Origin: Stutzerimonas stutzeri
GTDB lineage: Bacteria; Pseudomonadota; Gammaproteobacteria; Pseudomonadales; Pseudomonadaceae
DNA length: 64,000 nucleotides
Assembly: GCA_002345575.1 (NCBI GenBank)
Contig: DDVX01000002.1
Span: forward strand, 62,001-126,000
Reading direction: 5' to 3'
Each line of letters opens with the position of its first letter. Position 1 is the first letter of the stretch. A model generated the notes under the pieces. It worked only from the letters and a program-made list of their open reading frames with translations. It was not told where the DNA came from and made no database searches. Below are positions 47,893-57,018 of the stretch, piece by piece. Position numbers and translations under genes: made by a program.

Positions 47893-48440
47893 CCTTCAGC
47901 GCCTTCTCCGCGCCAGATCAGCTCACTGGTGTCGTAGCCGCGCTTCTCTGCCTCCTCCAGCAGACGCTGCCGGGTGCCCGCATCGAGCTGTATGTCACGC
48001 GACAAAAGCCAGAGAAACTCCCGATCCGGGCTGCCGACCAGGGCGACGCTGTATTCCTGATCCAGATAAAGCACCCAGTAGTGGCCCTTGGTCAGGTTGG
48101 GAAAGAGCTTACTAAACCAGTTATCGAAGCGTACCCAGAGCCTGTCGGTACTGCCCGGCTGTTGCGGCTCGGCCTCGCCCCTTGCTTCCTTCCATTCGCC
48201 ATTTTTGGTTTCGCAGCGGTTGACCACCTCAACATTGCCGTTTTCCAGCAGGCTGTAGCGGGCCTCGGAACGCACGCAGTCGCGCTGGAAGAACATCGGC
48301 AGCCGCGCTTGTTCGTACCAGACGCCCTGGTAGCGCTGCAGATCGACATGGCCGACGGTGGGCGGCGCGTCATCGAAATTTTTAGAGCCGGTGCAGCCGG
48401 CCAGCAGGACGGCGCTCAAAAGAACACTGGCGATACGCAT
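47889..48440 (-). CDS. blc: Outer membrane lipocalin Blc
   Basis: 183 residues. Signal plus lipobox (SAVLLAGC), then the lipocalin fold: motif 1 YQGVWYEQARLPMFFQ (the G-x-W of lipocalins), YSLLENGNVEVVNRC, and GHYWVLYLDQEYSVALVGSP near the end. E. coli Blc is anchored to the inner leaflet of the outer membrane and binds lysophospholipids. Two Cys likely form the lipocalin disulfide. GAGGAGA precedes ATG 48440. Confidence 0.92.
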   Translation of the reverse strand: MRIASVLLSAVLLAGCTGSKNFDDAPPTVGHVDLQRYQGVWYEQARLPMFFQRDCVRSEARYSLLENGNVEVVNRCETKNGEWKEARGEAEPQQPGSTDRLWVRFDNWFSKLFPNLTKGHYWVLYLDQEYSVALVGSPDREFLWLLSRDIQLDAGTRQRLLEEAEKRGYDTSELIWRGEGAEG

Positions 48441-48470
48441 GCATCTCTCCTCATCGAAATTGAGTTCGAA

Positions 48471-48725
48471 CTATTTCAGGCCCTGGCCGGAAAACATCAG
48501 TACCTTGTCTCCGGCGTACTGGATGCTGATGAAGCGATGCTTGGCACCCCAGGTACAGCTGGACATCCCCAGCGCACCGGCGCATTCCCCAGGTTTACCG
48601 AGCAACTCTTCTACCTGCTGGCGTGACATGCCGGCTTCGAGCTTCGCGAAGTTTTCCTGAGTGATCGGATTGCACCCCGCGAGGATCAGCAAACCAGCCA
48701 GCAGTCCCAAATGACGCAATGGCAT
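48471..48725 (-). CDS. Small lipoprotein with SmpA/BamE-like fold
   Basis: 84 residues: signal and lipobox (LLILAGC), then LEAGMSRQQVEELLGKPGECAGALGMSSCTWG, the short helix-turn-strand pattern of SmpA/OmlA-like or DUF3862 lipoproteins, and a beta hairpin FISIQYAGDKVLMFSGQGL. Two internal Cys flank the turn. GGAG lies upstream of ATG 48725. It is 30 bases upstream of blc on the same strand and probably in one unit. Function unknown. Confidence 0.78.
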   Translation of the reverse strand: MPLRHLGLLAGLLILAGCNPITQENFAKLEAGMSRQQVEELLGKPGECAGALGMSSCTWGAKHRFISIQYAGDKVLMFSGQGLK

Positions 48726-48823
48726 CGTTTATCTCCAAAGCAGCTGCTGCAGTGCTGGCGAACGGCTGACCAGTACTATTACCCCGCATCAGACCGCGGT
48801 CGTTTGTATTTGTCGCAGCAGCA

Positions 48824-49066
48824 TTAGCGTCCCGGTTGCGAGCGAAAGCCCGGTACTGCGCTGGGCCGCTCCGTGCGTGCGGCTGGCATGGTGCAGTTGA
48901 GGTCGCGAAAAGGCTGGTCGCTGAGGCGTTCCCAGCCATGCCCCGGAGAACTCTGGCGGCAGATGAGCGTGCCGTCGATCCTGCTTTGCCATTGGTAATA
49001 GGGCGCAGGGCCGGCGATTGCCAGTAGTGAAAATGTCAGGCCGAGGGCGAGAAGCAAAGCACGCAT
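48824..49066 (-). CDS. Small exported protein of unknown function
   Basis: 80 residues with a signal peptide (RALLLALGLTFSLLAIAG) and a short mature part containing YYQWQSRIDGTLICRQSSPG and two Cys, then a Pro/Arg-rich tail. No family recognised. The ribosome site is weak, so the call rests on the signal sequence and on its place with other envelope genes on the same strand. Confidence 0.5.
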   Translation of the reverse strand: MRALLLALGLTFSLLAIAGPAPYYQWQSRIDGTLICRQSSPGHGWERLSDQPFRDLNCTMPAARTERPSAVPGFRSQPGR

Positions 49067-49262
49067 TGTTCGATTTCGCGAAAAGTGACCGGGCTACTGT
49101 AACGGCATCAACAGTTTGCACAAGCGCCGCTCAGCCCGTTTACGACGCCTCCACGGGCGCATGGGCGCAATATTGCCGACGCCTGAGACGAGATAAGCGG
49201 AATCTTGCCGATCAGGCCTGGCTTTTAACCCTTGAACAGCTCTGCAGAGGTGATTCAAGTGC

Positions 49263-49278
49263 TGGCACGGCTTCTGCA
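49263..49278 (+). promoter_or_regulatory. Candidate sigma-54 promoter before the TAXI-TRAP genes
   Basis: TGGCACGGCTTCTGCA has the sigma-54 pattern: GG of the -24 box and GC of the -12 box are exactly 10 bases apart, and TGGCACG matches the consensus fully. It lies about 177 bases upstream of the TAXI protein start. The rest of the 388-base gap (49067-49454) shows no gene and no recognised enhancer sequence. Confidence 0.5.
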
Positions 49279-49454
49279 GTACTCTGAGCCTCGATGCGAT
49301 ACAACGACAAGAAGATTGCAGCGATCTACCAGACTTGCAGGATGGTTCCCGCACCCGTCGCTCTCCTTCGTGTCGCCCGGTTGCTTATGCGTGCCGGGGC
49401 AATCGTCTATCGTGTGTGCTGCGTCATCCAATAAAAACGAAACGGAGATCCACC

Positions 49455-50408
49455 ATGAGACTGACCAAAAGCCTGGGCCTGCTTGCTGCAGTGGCAGCGT
49501 TCACCGCCAGTACGGCGGCTGTTGCCGCGCCGACCTTCATCAACATCCTTACCGGCGGCACCAGCGGCGTTTACTACCCCATCGGCGTGGCCATTTCGCA
49601 GCAGTACAACAAGATCGACGGCGCCAAGACCTCGGTTCAGGCCACTAAGGCTTCCGTGGAAAACCTCAACCTGTTGCAGGCCGGACGCGGCGAACTGGCG
49701 TTCTCCCTCGGCGACTCGGTGGACGATGCCTGGAACGGCGTCGAGGATGCCGGCTTCAAGGCTCCGCTCAAGCGCCTGCGAGCCATTGCTGCGACCTACC
49801 CGAACTACATCCACATCGTTGCCAGCAAGGAATCCGGAATCAAGACTCTTGAAGACCTCAAGGGCAAGCGCATCTCCGTAGGTGCGCCGAAATCCGGTAC
49901 CGAGCTCAACGCCCGCGCGATCTTCAAGGCCGCCGGCCTGACCTATGAAGACATGGGGCGCGTGGAGTTCATGCCATACGCGGAGTCGGTCGAGCTGATC
50001 AAGAACCGTCAGCTCGACGCCACACTGCAGTCCTCGGGCCTCGGCATGGCGGCCATTCGTGACCTGGCAGCGATGGTTCCGATCACCTTCGTCGCGGTTC
50101 CTGAAGACGTAGTAACCAAGATCGGCAGCGCCGCCTACCAACCGAAGATGATTCCGGCCGGTACCTATGACGGTCAGGACGCGGACGTTCCTACTGCCGC
50201 TATCACCAACATTCTGGTCAGCCACGACAAGGTCTCCGACGATGTGGCCTATCAAATGACCAAGCTGATCTTCGAAAACCTTGATCGCCTGTCCAGCGCC
50301 CACTCCGCGGCCAAGGACATCAAGCTGGAAACCGCTACCGAAGGTCTGCCAATCCCGCTGCATCCAGGTGCCGAGCGTTATTACAAGGAAGCTGGCGTCC
50401 TCAAGTAA
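49455..50408 (+). CDS. TAXI-family TRAP transporter substrate-binding protein
   Basis: 317 residues. Signal peptide (SLGLLAAVAAFTASTAAVAAP), then the TAXI (TRAP-associated extracytoplasmic immunogenic) signature INILTGGTSGVYYPIGVAISQQ and the later ELAFSLGDSVDDAWNG and GKRISVGAPKSGTELNARAI blocks. It catches a substrate in the periplasm, probably an organic acid, glutamate-like compound or similar, and hands it to the permease encoded next. CGGAGATC precedes ATG 49455. Confidence 0.92.
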   Translation: MRLTKSLGLLAAVAAFTASTAAVAAPTFINILTGGTSGVYYPIGVAISQQYNKIDGAKTSVQATKASVENLNLLQAGRGELAFSLGDSVDDAWNGVEDAGFKAPLKRLRAIAATYPNYIHIVASKESGIKTLEDLKGKRISVGAPKSGTELNARAIFKAAGLTYEDMGRVEFMPYAESVELIKNRQLDATLQSSGLGMAAIRDLAAMVPITFVAVPEDVVTKIGSAAYQPKMIPAGTYDGQDADVPTAAITNILVSHDKVSDDVAYQMTKLIFENLDRLSSAHSAAKDIKLETATEGLPIPLHPGAERYYKEAGVLK

Positions 50409-50568
50409 CGGCAAGCTGCAAGCCACAAGCTGCAAGTAAAGCAGCGGATGGCTTGCAGCAATTTCCGGAGCTTGAAACAACGCAATGTTCAGGCGTCAGA
50501 CCCGGGTACCGAAGTCCGCGCTGACAGCTTGGAACTGAAGCTTGCAGCTTGAAGCTGTTTTTTCCAGA
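50409..50568. repeat. AAGCTGCAAG-type repeats between the TAXI protein and permease genes
   Basis: The gap holds GCAAGCTGCAAGCCACAAG and a second AAGCTGCAAG close after it, then the inverse form GGCTTGCAGC and, near the end, AAGCTTGCAGCTTGAAGCT. The inverted copies could fold into hairpins between the two genes. Similar AGCTTGCAGCTT sequences are common pseudomonad intergenic repeats in my memory. They may lower transcription into the permease gene. Confidence 0.6.
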
Positions 50569-50578
50569 GAGCCATCCC

Positions 50579-52606
50579 ATGAGCGAAACCCAAGGGCTGC
50601 AGACCAGTCCCAGCGAATGGCCGAAGACGTTGTTCTACGTCGCGCTACTGTTTTCCGTCTATCAAATCATCACCGCAGCCTTCCACCCCGTCTCCAGCCA
50701 GGTGCTGCGCGCGGGCCACGTCGGTTTTCTGCTGCTGATGGTCTTCCTTTGCTATCCGTCCAGGGGCAATGGGCGCCCCTGGCAGCCGCTGGCATGGCTG
50801 CTCGGACTGGCCGGCATGGCAACGGCTTTTTACCAATGGTATTTCGAAGGTGACCTGGTCCAGCGCTCGGGCGATATGACCAGCACCGACATGTTCATCG
50901 GCATCGTCCTCATCGTGCTGGTATTCGAGGCCGGTCGCCGGGTGATGGGCATCGCGCTGCCTGTTATTTGCGGCATCTTTCTCGCCTACGGGCTGTTCGG
51001 CGAATACCTGCCGGGGGACTTTGCCCATCGGGGCTACGGTTTCGACCAGATCGTCAACCAGCTCTCGTTCGGCACCGAAGGCTTCTATGGCACGCCGACC
51101 TATGTATCGGCGACCTATATTTTCCTGTTCATCCTGTTTGGCTCCTTTCTTGAGCAGGCCGGGATGATCAAGCTGTTCACCGACTTCGCCATGGGTATGT
51201 TCGGTCACAAGACCGGCGGCCCGGCAAAGGTTTCGGTGGTGTCATCGGCACTGATGGGCACCATCACCGGTTCGGGTGTGGCCAACGTGGTGACCACCGG
51301 GCAGTTCACCATTCCGCTGATGAAACGCTTCGGCTACAAGCCGGCCTTCGCTGGCGCGGTGGAGGCCACGGCGAGCATGGGCGGGCAAATCATGCCACCG
51401 GTAATGGGCGCGGTGGCTTTCATCATGGCCGAAACCATCAACGTCCCTTACGTGGAAGTGGCCAAGGCAGCGCTGATCCCGGCAATGCTCTACTTCTTCG
51501 CCGTGTTCTGGATTGTCCATCTTGAGGCGCGCAGCAAGGGCCTCAAGGGCCTGCCGAAGGACCAGTGCCCGAGCGCGCTGGGCGCGGTCAAGGAACGCTG
51601 GTATCTGCTGATTCCGTTGGCGGTGCTGGTATATCTGCTGTTCTCCGGCCGCACACCGATGTTCTCCGGCACTGTGGGCCTGGCCCTGACGGCCATCGTC
51701 ATTCTCGGCTCGGCGATCATCCTCAAAGCCAGCAGCTTCTGGCTGCGCGGCGCCTTCTGGATCGCCCTGGGCGTAATCTGCGCCGGCTTCTTCCAGCTTG
51801 GCATCGGGGTCATCTTCGGCGTCATCGCGGCGCTGGTGGTGGTGTGCTGGTTCATCAAGGGTGGCCGCGATACCTTGCGGGTCTGCCTGTTCGCCCTGGT
51901 TGAAGGCGCTCGTCACGCGATTCCAGTAGGTATCGCCTGCGTACTGGTCGGGGTGATCATCGGCATTGTCTCGCTGACCGGCATTGCCAGTACCTTCGCC
52001 GGCTACATCCTGGCCATCGGCGAGAACAACCTGTTCCTCTCGCTAGTGCTGACCATGATCACCTGCCTGGTGCTGGGCATGGGCATCCCGACCATCCCCA
52101 ACTACATCATCACCAGCGCGATCGCGGCGCCGGCGCTGGAGCAGCTGGGTGTGCCGCTGATCGTCTCGCACATGTTCGTCTTCTACTTCGGACTGATGGC
52201 CGACCTGACGCCGCCAGTCGCGTTGGCCTGCTTCGCCGCAGCGCCTATTGCGCGGGAGAACGGCTTCAAGATCAGCCTCTGGGCAATCCGCATCGCTGCC
52301 GCCGGTTTCGTTGTGCCATTCATGGCGGTCTACGATCCGGCGCTGATGATGCAGGGCGACAATCTGCTGGCCACTGCCTACATGGTCGTCAAGACGGTCT
52401 TCGCGGTATGCCTGTGGGGCATGGCGGTATCGGGCTTCTTCCAGATGCGCATGCCGTTGTGGGAGCGTTTGTGGGCGTTTGTGGCCGGTGTCGCGCTGAT
52501 CCTGGCGATGCCGATCAGCGATGAAATCGGCTTCGCTCTGGGCATTGCGCTGGTGGCCCAGCATATCTGGCGCGCCCGTCGTGCTGAGAGGCTGGCGGCG
52601 GCGTGA
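50579..52606 (+). CDS. TRAP transporter permease, fused DctQ-DctM type
   Basis: 675 residues with about 16 or more membrane helices. The N-terminal part is the small four-helix subunit equivalent (LFYVALLFSVYQIITAAF, VGFLLLMVFLCYP, FIGIVLIVLVFEAGRRVMG). The large part has SGVANVVTTGQFTIPLMKRFGYKPAFAGAVEATASMGGQIMPPVMGA and the second repeat ITCLVLGMGIPTIPNYIITSAIAAPALEQLGV, signature regions of TAXI-TRAP permeases. ATG 50579 was chosen over 50549. A GTGA overlap with the DUF1850 gene follows. Confidence 0.92.
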   Translation: MSETQGLQTSPSEWPKTLFYVALLFSVYQIITAAFHPVSSQVLRAGHVGFLLLMVFLCYPSRGNGRPWQPLAWLLGLAGMATAFYQWYFEGDLVQRSGDMTSTDMFIGIVLIVLVFEAGRRVMGIALPVICGIFLAYGLFGEYLPGDFAHRGYGFDQIVNQLSFGTEGFYGTPTYVSATYIFLFILFGSFLEQAGMIKLFTDFAMGMFGHKTGGPAKVSVVSSALMGTITGSGVANVVTTGQFTIPLMKRFGYKPAFAGAVEATASMGGQIMPPVMGAVAFIMAETINVPYVEVAKAALIPAMLYFFAVFWIVHLEARSKGLKGLPKDQCPSALGAVKERWYLLIPLAVLVYLLFSGRTPMFSGTVGLALTAIVILGSAIILKASSFWLRGAFWIALGVICAGFFQLGIGVIFGVIAALVVVCWFIKGGRDTLRVCLFALVEGARHAIPVGIACVLVGVIIGIVSLTGIASTFAGYILAIGENNLFLSLVLTMITCLVLGMGIPTIPNYIITSAIAAPALEQLGVPLIVSHMFVFYFGLMADLTPPVALACFAAAPIARENGFKISLWAIRIAAAGFVVPFMAVYDPALMMQGDNLLATAYMVVKTVFAVCLWGMAVSGFFQMRMPLWERLWAFVAGVALILAMPISDEIGFALGIALVAQHIWRARRAERLAAA

Positions 52607-52992
52607 TCGGACTCTGCCTGGGGTTGGCAGGCGTGGTGTGGGCACAACTGCCCACACCCGCCTTCACCCTGGCGTGGAACCACACCATCGAGAAGATCCG
52701 CTGGGAAGAAGACTATCGCGTGACGCCAGACGGCCTGCTGTTAGGCGAAGCGCGAATCAAGGGCTCCGGCGCCGGAATGGAGGCTCCGGATGACGCTGTG
52801 CTACGTAACGGCAGCTGGCACTACAGCCGCCAGCTGCCGCCCTTGCAACCACTGCGTGTAGGGCGAACCCCGGAAGCTGGTGATTACCAGCTGTGCTTCG
52901 ATGGGCAGTGCCACACGCTGAGTGAATGGCTCGGCCCGCCCACCTCGGCGCAACCCGCGCTGGAGTTGTGGAGCTGCGCCCAGGTGGAATAA
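52603..52992 (+). CDS. DUF1850 protein linked to TAXI-TRAP transporter
   Basis: 129 residues. A hydrophobic N-terminus (LCLGLAGVVWA) may act as a signal or anchor. The core FTLAWNHTIEKIRWEEDYRV, GARIKGSGAGMEAPDDA and the Cys pair in YQLCFDGQCHTLSEWLG are DUF1850 features. Genes of this family are found next to TAXI-TRAP operons. GTG start overlaps the permease stop by 4 bases. Function unknown. Confidence 0.85.
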   Translation: MIGLCLGLAGVVWAQLPTPAFTLAWNHTIEKIRWEEDYRVTPDGLLLGEARIKGSGAGMEAPDDAVLRNGSWHYSRQLPPLQPLRVGRTPEAGDYQLCFDGQCHTLSEWLGPPTSAQPALELWSCAQVE

Positions 52993-53042
52993 GCAACTCG
53001 TGCGGAACGGTTGCAACCGCGAACGGGATACGACCACCGCAC

Positions 53043-53068
53043 GGTGGATCGGTGAAGCGTAATCCACC
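53043..53068. repeat. Palindromic repeat, GGTGGAT/ATCCACC type
   Basis: GGTGGAT (53043-53049) and ATCCACC (53062-53068) form a 7-bp stem followed by CTACAC, related to the repeats at 13819 and 22060 but without the central TTAT. It lies between the convergent DUF1850 and PepSY genes, and a further TCCGGAT/AGGCGAATCCGGA-like stretch follows before 53145. Confidence 0.55.
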
Positions 53069-53175
53069 CTACACGCTGCCGAACAAGTTCGGCCCTACAC
53101 CACCGTAGCCGTAGCCTGGATTAGCCGAAGGCGAATCCGGATCTTCGAAAACATAATCCGACAGGCGCAACTCAA

Positions 53176-54357
53176 TCAAACCGCCAACTCCGGCTCCCGC
53201 CTGAGCGCTGCGGCCCTTCTCGCACGCAGCTTACGCCACCAGATCACCAAGCCCGTCACCGACAGCAGCGCAATCGCTACGCCGAGCACCGCTATCAGAA
53301 TGCGCCCCGGCATGCCAAGAATGCGTCCACCATGGATCGCGGGTTGCAGCATGTGAAACTGCTGCCCCAAGGTGCCCTGCCCCGGTATCTCTTGCCCCAG
53401 CAGTTGCATCCCGTCGCTACCGTGGAAGAACAGCCAGGCGTTGCCCTGATTGCTGTGGTGGTCACCGAAACCCGCGCCATAGAAGTTGTATTCGAAGCTG
53501 TAGTACAGCTCGCCGATGGGCTCGCTCAGGCTGAGATCGGCCGCGTGCTGCATCGCGTAATCGTAGGCCTGGTGGAAGTCATAGGCGGTGGTGCCCAGCT
53601 CATCCTTGGGCAGCCTGCTGCGGGCCTCGTAGACACTTGGATCGACCTTGGATAGCAGCGACACCACCGGTTTGAAAACCTGCTCCGGCAGGTTCATCGC
53701 CACGCTGCTGACCGCCACTGGCGTCAGCAACAGCCACAGCCACAGACCACCCGCGCGGTGCACGTCATGGTTCATGCGCTGACGCTTGATCTTCCACGAC
53801 GTCCACCACTTGCCGAAGAACGGCCGACCGCGCGGGAAGGTCAGGACCAGCGAGACGAAGCAGTCGAGCACCCAGGCAATCGCCACAATACCCATCAACC
53901 AAAGCCCCCAGTTGCCGGGCAGCGACAGGTTGTAGTGGAACTCGAGCATGAAGGGCACGAAATTCTTGCGCGAAAAGCAGCACTCGCCCCAATAACGCGT
54001 TCCAACCGGCTCGCCGGTCACTACGTCGAGGTACTGCACTACGGGCTTGATCTCGAAGGGCTTTCCGGTGGTCGGGTCGTTGCGCGGCACCAGCGCCATC
54101 AGCGCGGCGTGGCCCGGCTCATCGGGAAACTCCATGTACCAGACCTGCATGCGCGGGTTGGCCTGCTGGATCTTGTCGACCAGTTCGCCCGGCGCCAGCA
54201 CCGGCCCTTCGCTGCGGGTGTGGTAGAACTCGGGATTCAGCCACTCGTCCAGCTCATGATGGAAAGCCAGGATGCTGCCGGTGATGCCCGCCAGGAACAG
54301 GAACAACGCGGTCGCCAGGCCGATGTAGCGGTGCAGAAGCACGAGGATAGAACGCAT
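53176..54357 (-). CDS. PepSY-associated membrane protein, FoxB-like siderophore reductase candidate
   Basis: 393 residues with four membrane helices: YIGLATALFLFLAGITGSILAFHHEL at the start, WGLWLMGIVAIAWVLDCFVSLVLTFP, GLWLWLLLTPVAVSSVAMNL and ILIAVLGVAIALLSVTGLVIWWRKL. The HRYIGL and FHHELDEW His residues and DVHRAGGLW fit the PepSY-TM family, where heme-carrying members such as FoxB reduce ferric siderophores in the periplasm. It follows the TonB-dependent receptor on the same strand by 69 bases, as foxB follows foxA in P. aeruginosa. Its likely role is release of iron from the imported chelate; substrate identity is inference. Confidence 0.82.
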   Translation of the reverse strand: MRSILVLLHRYIGLATALFLFLAGITGSILAFHHELDEWLNPEFYHTRSEGPVLAPGELVDKIQQANPRMQVWYMEFPDEPGHAALMALVPRNDPTTGKPFEIKPVVQYLDVVTGEPVGTRYWGECCFSRKNFVPFMLEFHYNLSLPGNWGLWLMGIVAIAWVLDCFVSLVLTFPRGRPFFGKWWTSWKIKRQRMNHDVHRAGGLWLWLLLTPVAVSSVAMNLPEQVFKPVVSLLSKVDPSVYEARSRLPKDELGTTAYDFHQAYDYAMQHAADLSLSEPIGELYYSFEYNFYGAGFGDHHSNQGNAWLFFHGSDGMQLLGQEIPGQGTLGQQFHMLQPAIHGGRILGMPGRILIAVLGVAIALLSVTGLVIWWRKLRARRAAALRREPELAV

Positions 54358-54426
54358 CGTCGGTTTTCCGTTTATTCAAAAAGCACGAAGCCACCGACCC
54401 GTGAAGGCCGGCGGCAGCGGTACGAC

Positions 54427-56913
54427 TCAGAAGTCGTAGGTCAGGGTCGCCATGACATTGCGCGCCTCACCGTAGTAGCACTGGCTCAGGCTGTTGCACG
54501 CGGCCACGTACTTCTCGTCGGTGAGGTTGTTGAGGTTCAAGCGCACACCGACACCCTGCAGGCCCACGCGGGACAGGTCGTAACCGAGCATGGCGTCGTA
54601 CAGCGTGTACGACGGAATACGCAAGGTGTTCTCCGCATCGATCCAGCTCTTGCCGAAGTAGCGCGCACCGGCTCCGACTTGCAGGCCGGTGAGCAATCCC
54701 TGGTCGAAGGTGTAATCCGACCACAACGAAGCCATGTTGCGCGCGACCGCGTTAGGCATGTTGCCGCGATTGTTCACCCCGGCGGCGCCGGTGAAGTCCT
54801 TGGAATACTCGACGTCCATGTAGGTGTAGCTGGCAATCACATTGACCTGTTCGAGCGGCCGCAGGCGGGCTTCGACTTCCACCCCTTTGGAGGTGAGTTC
54901 GCCCACCGCGCGATAGAAGTTCTCGTTGGAATCCTTGTTCGCCAGGTTGGATTGCTTCAGGTCGAAGTAGGAGATGGTGTAGAGGTCGTGCGTGCCGAGC
55001 GGCTGGTATTTGAGACCCACTTCGTACTGCTCGCCTTCGGTTGGATCAAGCAAGGTGATGTTGTAACCGCCACTCGCATTGGCGTTATAGGCGCTCGTGG
55101 TGTTGGGGTTGAACGACTCCGAATAACTGACATAGGGCGACAGACCGTTGTCGAAGGCGTAGAGCACACCGACGCGGCCGGTGAACTGCTCCAGCTTGGC
55201 GCTATCGGCCTGATCGCCGTAGGCCGCATCGTCGGTATGGTCGAACGAGACATCCACCCAGTCCTGCCGCACGCCCAGGGAGAAGCGCCAGTTGCCCAGG
55301 CTGATCAGGTCCTGCACGTAGAGGCCGGTCTGCTCCAACTCACGGGCCTCGTCGTACTGGTGACCGAACACCGGGCTGCCTGCCCCGACGGCCCCGGTGT
55401 AGGGGTTGATCGTAGACAGGCCATAGCCCTCGTCATAATCGACCTTGGCCTTGCGCCGCTGGTAGTCGAGACCGGTCACCAGAGTGTGGCTCAACGCGCC
55501 GGTATCGAAGAGAAACTGCAGCTGATTGTCGATAGTCCATGCATGCAGGACTTCGTTGGCACCGGTGTAGTAGCGCACCAGCTCATCCGCTGTCGCATAG
55601 CCGTACTGGTAGACCTGACCCGAGTCCACGGTCGAATCGAGGTACTGGAAGTTCTGCCGCGCCGAAACCACGTCGTTGAAGCGGTGCTCCAGCTGATAGC
55701 CGACCATCTGCTGGTCGCGTTCGAACTTCTCGTAATTCTCATCGCCCTCGAAGAAGCTGCGCGAGATACGTCGACCGCCGTGGGAGGTGACAGTGCCATC
55801 CGCCGGAAGCCCACCGTGGTAACCGCTCTCCGGGTCGTGCTGCAGCATGGCCTGCAAAGTCAGGCGGGTGTCTTCGGTGAAGTCGATAGCGAGCGAGGGC
55901 ATCACGGCATAGCGTTTTTCCTCGATACCATCAACCTGGCTGTCGGCATCCTTGGCTACGCCGACGAGGCGGTAGGTGATCCGCTCGTCATCCAGCGGCC
56001 CGGTGAAATCGAACGCGGCCTGCTTGTAGTCGTTGCTACCGTAGGAAAACTGTATCTGCCGGCGGGCCTCCCGCTGCGGCTTCTTGCTGGTCATCGCCAC
56101 CAGACCGCCGGGCAGGCTGCGGCCATAGAGCACCGAGGAAGGGCCCTTGAGAATATCGATGCGCTCGACGAAATACGGATCGACCTGCAGGCTGCTGTAG
56201 GTGCCGCTGTCGCCCAGCAGCTTCTGGCCATCGAGATAGAGGTTGTCCACCGAGCCGTCGTTGATGCCGCGCATGGCGATGTAGTCGTAACGGGTCGTTG
56301 CGCCGTAGGGGTTGCTCATCAGCCCGGGGGTGTAGCGCACTGCCTGGGCGATCGAGCGCGAACCCTGGTCCTCGATCTGCTGGCGAGTGACAACCGAGAC
56401 GGTTTGCGAGGTTTCCACCAGCGGCATGCTGGTCTTGGTCGCCACGCTGCTGTGGGTGGCGTTGTAGCCCGCCATCTCGCCCAGCGCGTTGCCCAGCGCG
56501 AAGCCTTCGACCACCATCGGCTTGAGCTCGACGGTGCTGGCCTGTTCGGCACGTGGTGCCAGCGAATAGGTGCCCTGCGCGTTGCGTACCGTTTGCAGTC
56601 CGCTGCCCTGCAGCAATGCGTCGAAGCCTTCATCGACGTTGTATTGCCCGCTCAGGCCGTTCGACTGGCGCTCTTCGAGCAGACTGCCGTCCACCGAGAG
56701 CATGATGCCCGCTTCGCCGGCAAAGCGGCTCAGAGCAGTGGATAGAGGGCCTGCGGGAATTTCGTAGTAGTGCGCCGATTGTTCGCTGATAGCGAACTGC
56801 GCAAGCGCCACAGGGGCAACGACGAGGGATGCCAGCGGCAGGCAGAAGACCGCGGCGCGAATAGCCTGTGTCAGCGGGCGCGAGCGGTGGAACGAGCGGG
56901 TGTGAGACGGCAT
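54427..56913 (-). CDS. TonB-dependent ferric siderophore receptor, FoxA/FhuA-like, with signalling domain
   Basis: 828 residues. Signal peptide (about 1-38), then a secretin/TonB short N-terminal signalling domain (YEIPAGPLSTALSRFAGEAGIMLS, about 50-115) that talks to the anti-sigma factor. The plug has TSQTVSVVTRQQIEDQG, AMRGINDGSVDNLYLDG and RIDILKGPSSVLYGRSLPGG, and the beta barrel ends in the aromatic TLTYDF. The final block LNNLTDEKYVAACN-x-x-QCYYGEARN is the pattern of FoxA/FhuA hydroxamate receptors. Third gene of the ECF operon; the hydroxamate assignment is by similarity remembered, not tested. Confidence 0.88.
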   Translation of the reverse strand: MPSHTRSFHRSRPLTQAIRAAVFCLPLASLVVAPVALAQFAISEQSAHYYEIPAGPLSTALSRFAGEAGIMLSVDGSLLEERQSNGLSGQYNVDEGFDALLQGSGLQTVRNAQGTYSLAPRAEQASTVELKPMVVEGFALGNALGEMAGYNATHSSVATKTSMPLVETSQTVSVVTRQQIEDQGSRSIAQAVRYTPGLMSNPYGATTRYDYIAMRGINDGSVDNLYLDGQKLLGDSGTYSSLQVDPYFVERIDILKGPSSVLYGRSLPGGLVAMTSKKPQREARRQIQFSYGSNDYKQAAFDFTGPLDDERITYRLVGVAKDADSQVDGIEEKRYAVMPSLAIDFTEDTRLTLQAMLQHDPESGYHGGLPADGTVTSHGGRRISRSFFEGDENYEKFERDQQMVGYQLEHRFNDVVSARQNFQYLDSTVDSGQVYQYGYATADELVRYYTGANEVLHAWTIDNQLQFLFDTGALSHTLVTGLDYQRRKAKVDYDEGYGLSTINPYTGAVGAGSPVFGHQYDEARELEQTGLYVQDLISLGNWRFSLGVRQDWVDVSFDHTDDAAYGDQADSAKLEQFTGRVGVLYAFDNGLSPYVSYSESFNPNTTSAYNANASGGYNITLLDPTEGEQYEVGLKYQPLGTHDLYTISYFDLKQSNLANKDSNENFYRAVGELTSKGVEVEARLRPLEQVNVIASYTYMDVEYSKDFTGAAGVNNRGNMPNAVARNMASLWSDYTFDQGLLTGLQVGAGARYFGKSWIDAENTLRIPSYTLYDAMLGYDLSRVGLQGVGVRLNLNNLTDEKYVAACNSLSQCYYGEARNVMATLTYDF

Positions 56914-56974
56914 GGGGCATCCTTTTTGCGAAGGGCAAAATTACGATCAGTGCCCTCTATGCCCGGCCAGCTTG

Positions 56975-57014
56975 AAAAAAGGGAACCTGAATAAGAATCT
57001 TTTTTATTCAGGTT
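56975..57014 (-). terminator. Intrinsic terminator between the anti-sigma and receptor genes
   Basis: An 11-bp perfect stem (AACCTGAATAA / TTATTCAGGTT on the plus strand, 56984-56994 and 57004-57014) with a 9-base loop. Reading the minus strand, it begins 4 bases after the anti-sigma stop codon, and TTTTTT follows after three bases. It would end the sigma/anti-sigma transcript, so the receptor gene probably has its own sigma-dependent promoter between here and 56913. Confidence 0.75.
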
Positions 57015-57018
57015 GCGA

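Noticed and set aside
53758..56745. A 995-codon open frame on the plus strand
   Set aside because: It lies antisense to the PepSY and TonB-dependent receptor genes, which have clear domains. Its product is low-complexity His/Arg/Val-rich with no family motifs. It is a by-product of high GC content and third-position bias.
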